DNA from: Pseudopyrenochaeta lycopersici
Lineage: Eukaryota > Ascomycota > Dothideomycetes > Pleosporales > Pseudopyrenochaetaceae
Reading direction: 5' to 3'
NCBI GenBank assembly: GCA_003313425.1
Contig: NHZP01000041.1
Coordinates: 124,001-188,000, forward strand
Length of the DNA: 64,000 nucleotides
Below the pieces are notes generated by a model. That model was not told the DNA's origin, searched no databases, and saw only the letters and a list, made by a program, of their open reading frames with translations. Shown here piece after piece: positions 53,170 to 63,978 of the stretch. Within the stretch, counting starts at the first letter, position 1, and each line of letters opens with the position of its first letter. Made by a program: the position numbers and the translations under genes.

Positions 53170-54852
53170 TTAAGTACTAACTAAAGAATCCATTTTGCAC
53201 GTGCGCGAGTTATGTCCAGTCTCTCTGCACCTTTTACAGCGCGCTAGAGCCTGGCGGCTAGGCCCATCTTGCTCTCTATTTTGACGCTGTTCACGCTCTA
53301 TTTGCTGCTCAACCTGTCGTTGAGCGAGTATATCCTCTTCAGCCCCCTTTGTTAAGACTCCTCCCCTCTGGATCCGCATTTTCTTGCGCTGTTTCCGCTG
53401 ATTTGCTACCTCATTAGCTTGCTCAAGGCTAGCAATCCTATCCTCTATTAGCTCAGCTTTATGTATCCCCACTATAGCCCCCTTCTTAAACCGACTAATT
53501 GCCTCAATAATTGATGATGGTGATGAGCTCTTATGCCGTCGAATGCGATCGCTAATTAGAGTCGATTGAGCCTCAAGCTCACGTACGTTCCTTGGTGTTT
53601 GAGGCTCCTAGGGAGCTCCTTGTTGAGCTCCTAGCTGAGCTCCTAGCTGAGCTCCTAGTTGAGCTGCTGGTGATGGCGTACGCAGCTGGACATCTAGCTT
53701 TGACAAGACAACGTCTGGCTGGAGGGGGACAAGGCCTGCACCTCGAAATGCTGAGCGTATATTTACTGAAGTGAAAGCTTGATCAAAGGCTGCCTTGAAC
53801 GCAGGCAGAAATTCAAGCTTAGTAATGTGGTTGATGTGGGCCTTCATTAAGCTCTCTATCTAGCGGCTGTACGCCTTCTTAAGAGGAGAGAAGCAGCCAA
53901 CGTCAAGAGGCTGCAGCAGATGAGATGAGTGAGGTGGCATGCAGAGGGTATAGATGTTGCTCTCTCTGCAGATCTCTTGAAATTCAAGAGAGTGATGGCT
54001 CTCATGGCCATCAAGGATAAGTAGCCGACGCGCGCCTACTACCCTTGTCTTTGTATGAGCATCAAAGTGCTTTAGCCACGCTACTCCAAGCTGATTAGTT
54101 GTCCAGCCATTATTACTGACTGAAATAGCCCAGTCGCGTGGGAGAGCACCTTCCTGGTATCAGGCAGATAGGTGATACTGGCCAGCAAAGATTAGGAAGG
54201 GTGGGATTGTCCAGCCAGCTGCGTTGATCCCTTGAATCAACGTTACCCACTCGCGGTTGCCTGGCTGGATAGCCTTTGGCCACCCCCTCCTCTCTGACCC
54301 AGTTACGACTAGCTGAGTCGTTATCTTGCCCATCATAAAGCCAGCTTCGTCAAAGTTAAATGTATCCTCATCTAGAATGCCGTACTCAGCCTTTGTCTCC
54401 TCTATTAGCTTAAACCAGCAGCCTATTAGCTGAGGGTCTTCACACAAAGCTCTCTGTCTATCGTACGCTCGGGTAAAACGCGTCGTGAGACTGTCTGTAC
54501 GCTTGACAAAGTTATATGGCCACTTCTCCCCAACCTGACGTCTACTACGCGCTGCTAGCAGCTTATCAGCCATATCACGTATAGCTGCGTACGTAGGCGG
54601 AAATCCACGCTGACCTAGATCAAAGATATGATCAAATATCACCTCCTCTTCTAGCTGGGTGAGCTTCTTTGAGCTGGGCTGGCAATCGCGTCGGGCAGAG
54701 ACACCAGCGCGTCGGGCAGAGACACCAGCGCGTCGGCGGCGGAGGGTTGTTTCAGCTACATTGTAGAGAGCAGCAGCCTGGCGATTGCCTTGAATCTGCT
54801 TAGTATTGATAGACGATATAGCAAGCTGAATATCTGCTTCTTTTGAAGCCAT
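53170..54852 (-). pseudogene. Pogo-type transposase (561 codons) with three nonsense codons and no indels
   Basis: The single frame starts MASKEADIQLAISSINTKQI with a psq-type HTH. A short internal duplication follows (RRAGVSAR twice). The DDE_1 motifs are FNFDEAGF, LLILDGHESHH and LLQPLDVGCF. The frame contains a fourfold AQLGAQLG-type repeat and ends with the CCHC knuckle CKRCRETGHNSRTC. Stops lie at 54160 (TGA, likely Trp), about 53865 (TAG) and 53608 (TAG, followed by EPQTP). It belongs to the CCHC-tailed lineage. Confidence 0.85.
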
Positions 54853-54928
54853 TTGAGTGTTATAGCGTGGAGTTATTGTACGTTAAGTTTAACAAGGTGC
54901 GCAAAGTTGGTGGGGTGCGCCGCTCGCT
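53170..54928 (-). mobile_element. Pogo-type transposon without recognisable outer ends
   Basis: The interval holds a full transposase frame and, at 54890-54928, a partial terminus (GGTGCGCAAAGTTGGTGGGG). That stretch aligns with the inner part of the 23.5 kb element's right end (GGTGCGTTAATTTTGGTGGG). The outer tip is lost exactly where copy C begins at 54931, and it does not reappear after copy C. The other end could not be defined in 53000-53169. Confidence 0.6.
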
Positions 54929-56153
54929 TACCGTAGTTTACCCCGTTGTGCACAGGACGGCGTTATGCACGGTCCCGAACATCAACGCGAATTTTTCAAC
55001 CCCACATATCTCAACCAATATGGGCTCAATTAAGGATGTGCTTGCAGCTATCGACGCCTTAGAGCCAGGAGAACCAATTAATTACAGTAAGATTGCGGCT
55101 ACCTATGGCGTTGGGCGCTCTACGCTGTTACGGAGGCACCGAGGTGTATGCAACACTTGGAACACCAAATCTCAAAATCAACAAAATCTCCATCCACAAC
55201 AAAAAAAGAGCTTGTACGATATATAATCCAGCTTAATCAGCGAGGCCTACCACCAACTAGGGCTCTGATACGAAATTTTGCATCACAGATAGCCAAGAAA
55301 GCCATTGGTATTCACTGGGTTGATCGCTTTGTCAGGCGGCATAGTATCCATCTCATCTCTCAATTTGCAGCTGGTATGGATAACAACCGCCATAAAGCTG
55401 ATTCCTTCACCAATTATAGCCTCTATTTTGACCTTATAGGTGATAAGATAAAGCAATATGACGTTGAGCCTCGACATACCTACAATATGGATGAAAAAGG
55501 GTTCTTTTTAGGGGTAGTGAGCAGGTCAAAAAGAGTGTTCAGCAAGTGGCTATACTATGAGGGGAAATATAAGGCTACCATCCAGGATGGTAACAGAGAG
55601 TGGATGACGTTGATAGCCTGCATATGCGCAGATGGATCATCTCTAGATCCTGCCTTGATCTATCAGTCAGACTCATCCTCGCTTCAGGACACCTGGCTGC
55701 AAGGCTTCAATCCTGAGGAGCATATAGCTCACTTTACCTCTTCAACCTCAGGATGGACCAACAACGATATAGGCCTAACATGGCTCAAACAGGTGTTTGA
55801 TCGCAACACCAAGGCGAAAGCTCGATCCTCCTATCGATTACTCATCCTTGATGGCCATGGATCTCACCTTGCTATGGATTTTATTGATTTCTGTGACCAA
55901 AACAAGATCCTCCTAGCTATCTATCCTCCTCATTCAACTCATAGCTTACAGCCTCTTGACGTGGGCATGTTTAAGCCACTCTCAACTGCGTACTCTCAGG
56001 AGATCTCACATTTTATGGAGAGGAGCCAGGGGTTAGTTTCTATCAGCAAAAGAGACTTCTACCCCTTTTTTGAGGCAGCCTGGAGGGCCTCGTTTAAAAA
56101 GGAGACTATCCTTAAGGCTTTTAAGGCAACTGGTCTATCACCATTTAATCCTG

Positions 56154-58615
56154 CTACTGTGCGGCTGCTCCGCGCCTGTTGGGTTCAGGTTGGTGAGCTC
56201 ATACGAAGGATCTTTCAGCGGTGCCTCGAACTCAACCATTTCCCAGCACAATGGAAGCTCGCAGAAGTGGCAATGATACTAAAGGCAGGGAAGACAGACC
56301 GAACGTCGCCCCGATCCTGGAGACCCATCGCACTCCTCTCCTGCATTGGAAAAGGACTTGAACGAACAGTAGCCAGAAGAATCGCGTGGACTGCTATGAC
56401 CCACAAGATCCTCAGCCCCCAGCATGGAGGAGCCCTCCCAAAACGCTCTGCAGCCGATCTAACCGCAGCGTTCACCCACGACACTGAAGCTGCGTGGGCA
56501 CTTGGCCAGCACGTCACAATGGTCACCCTAGATGTGCAAGGCGCTTTTGACGCTCTCCTTAAAAACCTCCTGCTACACCGAATGGTCAAACAGGGATGGC
56601 CGCAAAGGACCATCCTCTTTGTAGATTCATTCCTCACTGACCGGAGGGTACAAGTCCGCCTGGGCCAGGTCACTACCCCCAGCTACCCTGTTGCCTGTGG
56701 CACACCCCAGGGGTCGCCTCTCTCGCCTGTACTGTACACGCCGTATCTAGCAGAGCTACTTTCTATGGATACTAAACGGAGGTTTGGATATGCAGACGAC
56801 ATATGTATATACCGGGCCTCGCACTCAATGGACAACAACGTCGAGCTCTTAGGAGCAGATCTAAGGCAGATCAGAGCATGGGGCGCAGCGAATAAGGTCG
56901 CCTTTGCGCCAGAGAAGCAGGAAATGATACACCTAACCAGACAGCGGAGCAGCTATGCCCCTCCCTGTGTGGTAGACGAGCAGCTCACAGTCCACCCTAT
57001 CCTCCCAGGGGGAAAACACAGCCAGCCAGCCCTGCGCTGGTTAGGAGTGTGGTTTGACCGCAGACTCACCTTTAGACGGCATGTAGCTACGCGCACTGCA
57101 AAAGCTGCCAAGGTTGCCTATCATATTCGCAGTCTTGCAAGGACCACCTGTGGACCACCAGCCAGCTCCCTGCGTAAAGCTACTATTACCTGCGTGTACC
57201 CATCCCTTCTGCATGGGGCTGAATGCTGGTACAGAGGCCGCACCAAGCCGCCCCGACCACTTAAACCTGGCAGGCCGCCAGAGGTCAGCGCCTATGTTGG
57301 ATGGCACATAGCTGCCATGGACAAGATACTCGCCATAGCCGCAAGGGGCATCCTACCGGTGTGGAGAACGACCCCCACAGCCACGCTCTTTCGAGACGCT
57401 GGACTCCCATCTGCAGTAGTGGCGCTAGAGGAAGCCAAGCTCCGATTTGCAGCCCATTTACGTACCATAGATGCGGACCACCCTCTGACCAGCCGTACTG
57501 CCATCCCTAAGGTAAATAGAGGCAAGGGAGCGGGACGACCACAGCGAGTCCAGACGAGAGTCCAACATATAGGATCTCTCCTGCCAGAGATTCCTAGGAC
57601 AACACTAACAGCCCCCCACTACTCGCCTAGCTGCCGAATGGACCCAACACTCGGCATAGACAAGAAGACGGCAGCTAAGGCCTTTCAGGCATGGTGGACC
57701 CAGCTCCCACCGTTAGACGTGACTATCTTTTCAGACGGCTCTGAACAATACACAAAAGCAGGAGAAAAGCGGGTCACGTATGGCTTTGCAGTGTATCAGG
57801 ATGGAAAGCAGCTACAGAGTGGTCGTGGGTCACTTCACCCAACCTCACACGTCTTTGACGCAGAGGCAGTAGGGGCGTGGAGAGGCCTCCAGTACACTGT
57901 GCGGCAGCCAGATCTTAGCAGCCGCCGCATCTGGCTGTGCATTGACAGCACCTCGGTTATCTGGTGCCTTAGAGGCGACGCACCGCCTACATCGCAATGG
58001 GCCTTCCTGGAGTGCCACGGTGCCATGGAGACACACGATATCTCTATTAAGTGGGCCCCTGGCCACCTAGGTATTGAAGGAAACGAGGCGGCAGACAGAC
58101 TAGCCAACCTAGAAGCCCAGCACCCATCGCCTCCAACCGGGAAAGCCGCTATGCCCACACTCTCAGGCATCAGATCAGTTGCCCGCAAGGCACTGCGCAG
58201 CACACAACAGATCTGGTGGTTAGACAAGAAGACGAAACTCTCAAGGTGGTATAAAAGCTGGGACTTGGACTACGCGCCACGCCGCGGACCAAGAGAGCTA
58301 GACCTCTCAAGAGCCACATTGGCTAGACTGATTTCTATTCGATCTATGCATGGGGACTTTGCCTGGTACCATAGAAAGTTCCACCACGACGACGCGAAAC
58401 TCACCTGCTCATGCCAATGCGACAAGACGCCAGAGCACCTCGTGCTATGCCGCAAGACCCTGGCAGCCTTCAGCCGATGGCCACTTCGACCACCTATGCC
58501 ACCCTCTAGCCGGGCCGACGGCCTCGCGTATACTGCAGTGCTGATAGATGATCCAGAGGCCTTTGAGGCATTCACCCAGCTCACACAGTACTATAGTAAG
58601 ATTTGTCCACGGTAG
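56154..58615 (+). CDS. LINE reverse transcriptase and RNase H (ORF2, N-terminally truncated)
   Basis: The open frame shows RT motifs in order: PAQWKLAEVAMILKAGK, SWRPIALLSCIGKGLE, TLDVQGAFDALL, CGTPQGSPLSPVLY and FGYADDICIY with the YADD active site. The RNase H domain follows with FSDGSEQY (D), DAEAVGAW (E), LCIDSTSVIWCL (D) and KWAPGHLGIEGNEAADRLAN (H and D). A short Cys-rich end (CSCQCDKTPEHLVLC) is typical of fungal Tad-like elements. The AP endonuclease is missing. The frame is fully open and in frame with the upstream transposase, so the genome shows a 1155-codon chimeric frame starting at 55148. Confidence 0.9.
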
Positions 58616-59032
58616 CTCTTCCTGCCGTGCAATGGCACAGTAGTAAAAGACGCTACTGCGCCAGGCTCCAGTGTAGCACCCAGCGACACCAGCACCAGCA
58701 GCACAACGGCTGCGACACTTCTCACCCTTCTACCTCCTTCCTTACAATCTCCTCATACACTCTTGTTTCTCTTTCTACCGTAACGGCACATTATGCCATA
58801 GAGTATAAGGGGTTCTTCCCTAATGTACCCACACGGCTCAGTCTCCCTGACTGGAAGGGGAGCTGCAGCTTGACATGGTAGCAATACCTGCGTAGGCAAG
58901 AAATGCTTTCTAAGGTAGTGCGCCTGTACTATAATTCCATAGCTTAGCACGTCGTATATGCCCTTCGGGAGGCGAGATGGTGGACTTAATCCTCATCAAA
59001 CAGACGTAAAATGAATACCAACCAACCAACCA
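56154..59032 (+). mobile_element. 5'-truncated LINE (non-LTR retrotransposon), 2879 bp
   Basis: The insertion is flanked by a perfect 14 bp target duplication, ACCATTTAATCCTG (56140-56153 and 59033-59046). Its 3' end is a short ACCA/CCAA tail (59017-59032), as some fungal LINEs have instead of poly-A. Only the reverse transcriptase and RNase H part of ORF2 and the 3' UTR are present, which is the classical 5' truncation of target-primed reverse transcription. Confidence 0.92.
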
Positions 59033-59949
59033 ACCATTTAATCCTGAGGTTATTCTTAAAAGGTTCAACACTAAGCAAGCTATCCAGGATACTATGAGCG
59101 ATAGTGAGTCCTCTGAGCTGAGTGCTGAGAATTGGAGAGAACTAGAGGCTCTAGTGCGCCAGGTCGTCACGAATCGCGAGGATAAAAGCGCTAGAAAGCT
59201 TAGCAGGATCTTTCACCACATCTGCACTAACAAGTCTATCCTTGATCATGAAGTAATAGCTATAAGAGGCGCTCTCATTCATGAGAGAGAGCGCAGGAAG
59301 CAGGGCAAGGTCCTCCCATTGCAGCGAGATGAGGACTATCATGGTGGTGCTGTATTCTGGTCACCTAGGAAAGTCAAGGAGGCACGTGATCGCCAGGCAG
59401 CTAGAACGCTCGAGGAGGAGCAATGTCAACACCAAAAGCTTGAGGCCAAAAAAGATTGTGAACAGCGAAGGCAAATCAAGGCTACTGAGCTCGCATCGAG
59501 GCGTGCAGCCAGGGCGGAGGCCAGGTTATCAAGGGAGAAGCAGAGAGCTGCTCAAGCCGCTGATCAAGCTGCCAGGCAGGCTGCTCGCAGGGCTGCAAAA
59601 CGACTCAAACAAACTCTCAGATTGTCCCAAAAAGGAAAGAAGAGTAGTCTCAAAACTGCTGCAAGGTCTATTTCTAGAAAACGAGAGGTTGTGAGGCCTC
59701 ATGGTGGCGAGGAGCTGTTTGGAGCTCCACCAGGCGCATCAGCTATTGAGTCACGCAGCGGCCGGAAAATCAAACCTCCAATCAAATATCCTTAGCTATA
59801 AATATTTATGAGCCCTATAGATTGCTCCACCAAAAAAAATCGCGATAGTAGCTTTGTTGTGAAGCTTAATAGCCTCAAGTTGTTGCTGGTTGTGGTGTTC
59901 GGGACCGTGCATAACGCCGTCCTGTGCACAACGGGGTAAACTACGGTAT

Positions 59950-60085
59950 CCAAATAATCAAATATCCAAATAAATCTGGGCGTTGCAATTTGATTCGATT
60001 TGGATAAAGTTTACCCCGATTTGATTTGATTTGATTTGGATAGATTTGATTTGGTTGGATAGATTTGATTTCGATTTATCTGTTT
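59950..60085. repeat. AT-rich tandem-like tract
   Basis: Repeated GATTTGATTT and GGATAGATTTGATTTGG units directly after the right TA of copy C. It has a strand-biased T/G-rich composition. Confidence 0.75.
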
Positions 60086-60801
60086 GCAAGCCTGGGACTC
60101 GATGGCGTCGACTGCAGTTGTGGAATCGCACGCAGAGTCAAGCTTCCCGCAGGTCAGTTGACCTGCAGGGCTGATAATGTAGAACGTCTAGATGTCTGTT
60201 TAGGCAACTGTTACTCTCGTGAAGTTGGTGTGTCGTAGTGCTCACAGACCAGAAAATATGGTGGCCGTGCATGATACAATAAGATCATACATTGCAAGAT
60301 GTCCACGTTAGAAGCCATACCAAGCAGTTGTCTAGAAAAACTTACGGATCGACGGATGCGGTATGAGTGAATGTGGCGTCCTCGGTCCAGGGTGCGATTT
60401 TTGACAGCCTGAGTTTCCGGGCCGTCAAGCTCAGCACGTGAGAGCAGCTCTCGTGAACCAGCGCTTATATGATGATGAAACCCGTCAGAGCCAGGACGGT
60501 TGCAAGAAGCGGTTTATTAAATGTCTGCAAACAAGGCAGCAAGTTCGCTCAGTCATCACACTTGTCGAGGCAATATCTGTGTGAATAGCAGCCCGTATTT
60601 CTTGTAACTAGAAATCTATGGGATCTGGTTTAAAACAATACCAACAACACTTTACACAGAGCTTGGAGGTAAACACCAACTGTGCCGAACTCTGACTCCG
60701 TGGTCCACGCCCCTGAAACCACCAAGTCGTGACTTAAAGGTCCGTATTCCTGAGAAAGTCTGGCTCGTATGGAAAGTTTTCTTTCTCTATCCCGAATGAG
60801 T
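60086..60801. other. No gene recognised
   Basis: About 700 bp between the repeat tract and the SnoaL-like gene. It probably includes that gene's 3' region. Confidence 0.4.
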
Positions 60802-61290
60802 CTAGAATAGAGCCAAAGGGTTGGTCGAGTTGGGCTGTCTCTGTTGAGAGACGTCCCAATGCTCCACAATGCAGCTCCCGTCGAACCTGAACACGTCGAC
60901 AACCGCAGTAGGCTCCCCACCACCCTCAATATCCACGCGGAGGTGAACAAATGCAAGGTCGTTATCCAGCGCCTGGCGTAAGATGGTGAACTTGACGGTG
61001 TCTGAGGACACGAACGGTGCGATCACGTTGAGGGTGTTCTGCCGGCCTGAGAGTGCGTCCGGGTTATGTTGAATGTAGTCCTCCGCAACGTGGTTGAGCA
61101 GAGCCTTTGTGGCGTCTTTTTCGGCATAGAAGGTGTTGGCGAACTGCGCGAAGATGGCCCGTTGTTCGTGGGGAGTTGCCGGGCGAGGAGGGCAGTTGGT
61201 TTGGTACGACTGGGTTGGTAGAGGAGAACTCGCACTCGCCATATGGGCAAGCGCGCTCACGCAGAATGTGATCAATGCAGGGACACGCAT
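60802..61290 (-). CDS. Secreted SnoaL-like protein
   Basis: The Met at 61290 starts MRVPALITFCVSALAHMASA, a signal peptide. An in-frame upstream Met at 61371 would bury it, so I prefer the inner start. The mature part shows the SnoaL-like/NTF2-like fold pattern: an N-terminal helix (RAIFAQFANTFYAEKDATKA), then LLNHVAEDYIQHNPDALSGR, the strand HLRVDIEGGGEPTAVVDVFR and FDGSCIVEHWDVSQQRQ. The family includes small cyclases, isomerases and proteins without known activity. Length, 162 residues, is normal. The gene is intact and diverges from the epoxide hydrolase 794 bp away, so a shared promoter region is possible. Confidence 0.75.
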   Translation of the reverse strand: MRVPALITFCVSALAHMASASSPLPTQSYQTNCPPRPATPHEQRAIFAQFANTFYAEKDATKALLNHVAEDYIQHNPDALSGRQNTLNVIAPFVSSDTVKFTILRQALDNDLAFVHLRVDIEGGGEPTAVVDVFRFDGSCIVEHWDVSQQRQPNSTNPLALF

Positions 61291-62084
61291 GTTGATTGAG
61301 TCGATGTGTTTGCGGAGTTGGATATGGTAGGAGGAAACGTTGTTGAAGCGTGTGGTCAGAAGAGCACTCAAGAATGCTGCAGGCAGTAGGCTATATACAC
61401 GTCAGATGAAAGGTGTTCAGGACCAAGAGAATGCTGCTTATATCGCCAGCTAACTGACCTCACTTCATTTCCTCTTATTATTAGCACCGTATCGCAGGTT
61501 TGTATCATAAGCTTATTAATGCATGGGCAAGGCACTCGGCTGATTAATTGACCGCGGAATTACGGCGTTGCCTGACCGACAATTGGCCGTCGAGCCTCTG
61601 AAACTAGTCGCCCCAGACTTAAGCTGCTCAAGGCGTAGTACGCATCTCCTAGTCCATCTCACGTGTTGGCAGCCAAACTTACGATGGAGCATCGTGGCCA
61701 ACAAAACACCCCCACATTTATGAATAGAATGTGGGAGTCGCTACTACTTCGTATGATCTGGCTTCGCGGTAAATGCTGGACCTAACACTGGTACAGGTAA
61801 TCATGTACGGATGAAATCATACTTGCGCTAAGTATATGTATTACCTTACGTACGTTACCCACTTCGTCTTACAAATGCCTAGCAAAGGTAATCTACGCCC
61901 GACTCGCCGATGCCGCTTTCCGCCTGCTACCTGAAGCTTCGGAATGGTACGGCGTATATCAGATCCACTACTTAAGAAGGGCCTTGACCTACCTGCTCCT
62001 TATACCTCTCCAAGCTTCTGGGATCATCACTTAGCAATCTTGGAAACACTTCGCTGTGACTAAACACGTCAAGAAAACTTCAAG
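61291..62084. other. Shared intergenic region of a divergent gene pair
   Basis: 794 bp separate the starts of the SnoaL-like gene and the epoxide hydrolase. The sequence CAAGAAAACTTCAAG immediately precedes the hydrolase ATG. No other coding region is supported. Confidence 0.45.
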
Positions 62085-63129
62085 ATGGACGCTTTCGAGA
62101 AGAAGATCCTGAAGACCTCGCGGGGTTACACTTACACATACTACACGTCCGAAGGCGACAGGTCTCTTCCAGCCCTTCTCTTCCAGCATGGCTGGCCCGA
62201 CCACGCCAAGATGTGGAAGGGTATCGCGGAGCGTCTTATTGATACCAAGTTCCCCATCATCATTCCAGATTTACTTGGCTACGACGGCACCGACAAGCCA
62301 ACCGATCCAGCCGAGTATAAGTGGGATGCAATGACCAAGGATCTCATTGATATCATCGACACGGAAAAGGTTGACAAAGTAATCTCCATCGGCCACGACT
62401 GGGGATCCGTATGTGCCGCTCGTCTCTACAATTACCACCCCAACCGCGTCGTTGGCTGCGTGTTTCTCAATGTCGGCTACTACGAGCCAAGTCGTGAGCC
62501 TTTCGATCTTGCGGAAATGATTAAGATGACCGAGCAAGCTTTCGGCTACGGAATCTTCCACTACTGGTAAGCAAATCTGCCGGACTACGCCCGACACGAC
62601 CAATTCTGACCTTGTTAGGCACCTCTTTGCCGACCCAAATGGTGGCCAAGTCCTCAAAGACAACGTTGAGCGTCTCTACCCTTGCCTCCATGGCACAGGC
62701 GACACGATGAAGCGCTTCTTCTGCGTCCCAGACGCTATGCGTCAGCACCTCACTAACAGCGATCCGGACCCGGAAATCCGCCCTTACGCTCAGGACCCAA
62801 AGTTCCGCGAGGAATTCATCGACAGGATGCGCCGTGACGGCTTCGATGCGCCGCAGTGCTGGTATCGCGCCTTTATGGAGCAGCAGTACTCGTGCGATAA
62901 GGACCTTCCTGAGGGTAGAAACAAGGTCGATGTTCCGGTATTGTATATTGGAGGGAAGGACGATGCCGCGTGCCGTGCCGAGGCCATGTATCCGGCGATT
63001 CAGCAGGGGTGGTTGCCGAAGTTGGATCAGAAACCCCTCTTGGATGCGGCGCATTGGACGCCATATGAGAGGCCAGAAGAGGTTGCGGGACTTTTCAAGG
63101 AGTGGTTGGGCAAGAATTATGCAAAATGA
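62085..63129 (+). CDS. Epoxide hydrolase (alpha/beta hydrolase fold)
   Basis: Exon 1 (62085-62566) and exon 2 (62619-63129) join across a 52 bp intron (GTAAGC...GTTAG) that splits the Trp codon of HYWHLFADP. The product is 330 residues without a signal peptide, so probably cytosolic. The oxyanion motif is FQHGWPDHAKMW, the nucleophile Asp is in SIGHDWGSVCAARLYN, and a lid Tyr lies in QCWYRAFMEQQYS. The acid/base His is in LLDAAHWTPYERPEEV. It would hydrolyse epoxides to vicinal diols through an ester on the Asp. There is no lesion. The context suggests detoxification or a secondary-metabolism role, but nothing here proves a cluster. Confidence 0.9.
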
Positions 63130-63450
63130 AGTAGCAGACCTGGACATCGTTCGTTTCCCCAACTATTGTTTCGAACGACTGTTCATCGTCCGAACGACGT
63201 TTATGGCCAAGAACTGGTTCTTATTCCAATTAACTAGGTATTTACTATATAAACTATAAAAATCTCGTAAATCTTAGCTATTCCTAATTCCTGCTTTAGG
63301 AAAGTTGTATAGGCAGCGCACAGGCTATACTATATATTATTTAGCCAACCTCTCTTGAATAGGATTTCCTATCCTATTAACGCCTGTATATAAAAATTGC
63401 TCAGTTTATTTGAAAGAAAAATTAGAGCACGCAATCGCTGCTAACTGTCG
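63130..63450. other. No gene recognised
   Basis: AT-rich sequence between the epoxide hydrolase and a hAT fragment. Confidence 0.45.
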
Positions 63451-63978
63451 CTACAGTTCTAGTGTTAAGAAACGACTATTAGCCAACTCCCCTACTGCCG
63501 AAGTACTCGAGAAGCTTAGCTGCGTCGCACTCGGTGTCAGCTGCTCGCCACCCTCCTCATCCTCCACTTCGCGGTTGCTCTTATCGTTGCCTAAGGCTGC
63601 TGGCGACCCTAGTGTAATAAGCCCTTGCGCGTCCCAGTTTGCAAGCAGTTCGCTTGCCTCCATTACCTCTACACTCTTACTTTGACGCCGCTTATCAAGG
63701 AGGATACCAGCAAGGGAGAAGACCCTCTCTGGCTCGTCGCTCATAGGTGGGATAGAGAGGATATCAATCGCCATTCGGGCGAGGATAACGGCCACGAACC
63801 TCAGCGGAATGCCAGTACTTGTGTCAGATACAAGGAGAAGCTTAGATATAATACATAGGAAAGAGCTATCAATAGTAGGACCGATAATCACTACGATCTG
63901 CGGAAGCTCCGGAAGCAGAGGAGATATAGGAGAAAGCGGGGGACAGAACAAAAAAAAACGAACACAATCCATCATCAA
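63451..63978 (-). pseudogene. hAT transposase C-terminal fragment
   Basis: LARMAIDILSIPPMSDEPER followed by VFSLAGILLDKRRQ is the hAT dimerisation domain. WDAQGLITLGSP and an acidic end follow. The N-terminal extension (FFLFCPPLSPISPLLPELPQ) is unlike hAT coding sequence. The element may continue beyond the window edge. It differs in sequence from the hAT at 51.8 kb. Confidence 0.75.

Larger units (their letters stand above)
55020..59795 (+). pseudogene. Fot1/pogo-type transposase of copy C, split by a LINE
   Basis: ATG at 55020 starts MGSIKDVLAAIDALEPGE. One A is missing from an A-run at 55201-55207 (7 instead of the 8 needed), shifting the frame within HPQQKKEL. The next frame then carries the rest of the HTH region, YNMDEKGFFLG, ILDGHGSHLAM and LQPLDVGMF. 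At TGLSPFNP the LINE interrupts. After it (59033-59795) the transposase resumes with PEVILKRFN and the basic tail, ending IKPPIKYP. The coding sequence has no nonsense mutation apart from these two events, so it is the least mutated copy of the three. Confidence 0.9.
54931..59947 (+). mobile_element. Fot1/pogo-type transposon, copy C, carrying a nested LINE
   Basis: The terminal inverted repeats are about 52 bp (54931-54982 and 59896-59947). TA duplications lie at 54929-54930 and 59948-59949. Ends open CCGTAGTTTACCCCG and contain CGTTGTGCAC and CGTTATGCAC 17 bp apart. Removing the LINE (56154-59032) and one copy of its 14 bp target duplication leaves 2124 bp, against 2123 bp for copies A and B. 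Confidence 0.93.

Noticed and set aside
55148..58615. A novel transposase-reverse transcriptase gene
   Set aside because: The 14 bp target duplication, 3' tail and resumption of the transposase at 59033 show a nested LINE insertion, not a designed fusion.
60003..60075. A telomeric or centromeric repeat
   Set aside because: The GATTTGATTT tract is short and irregular and lacks TTAGGG units.
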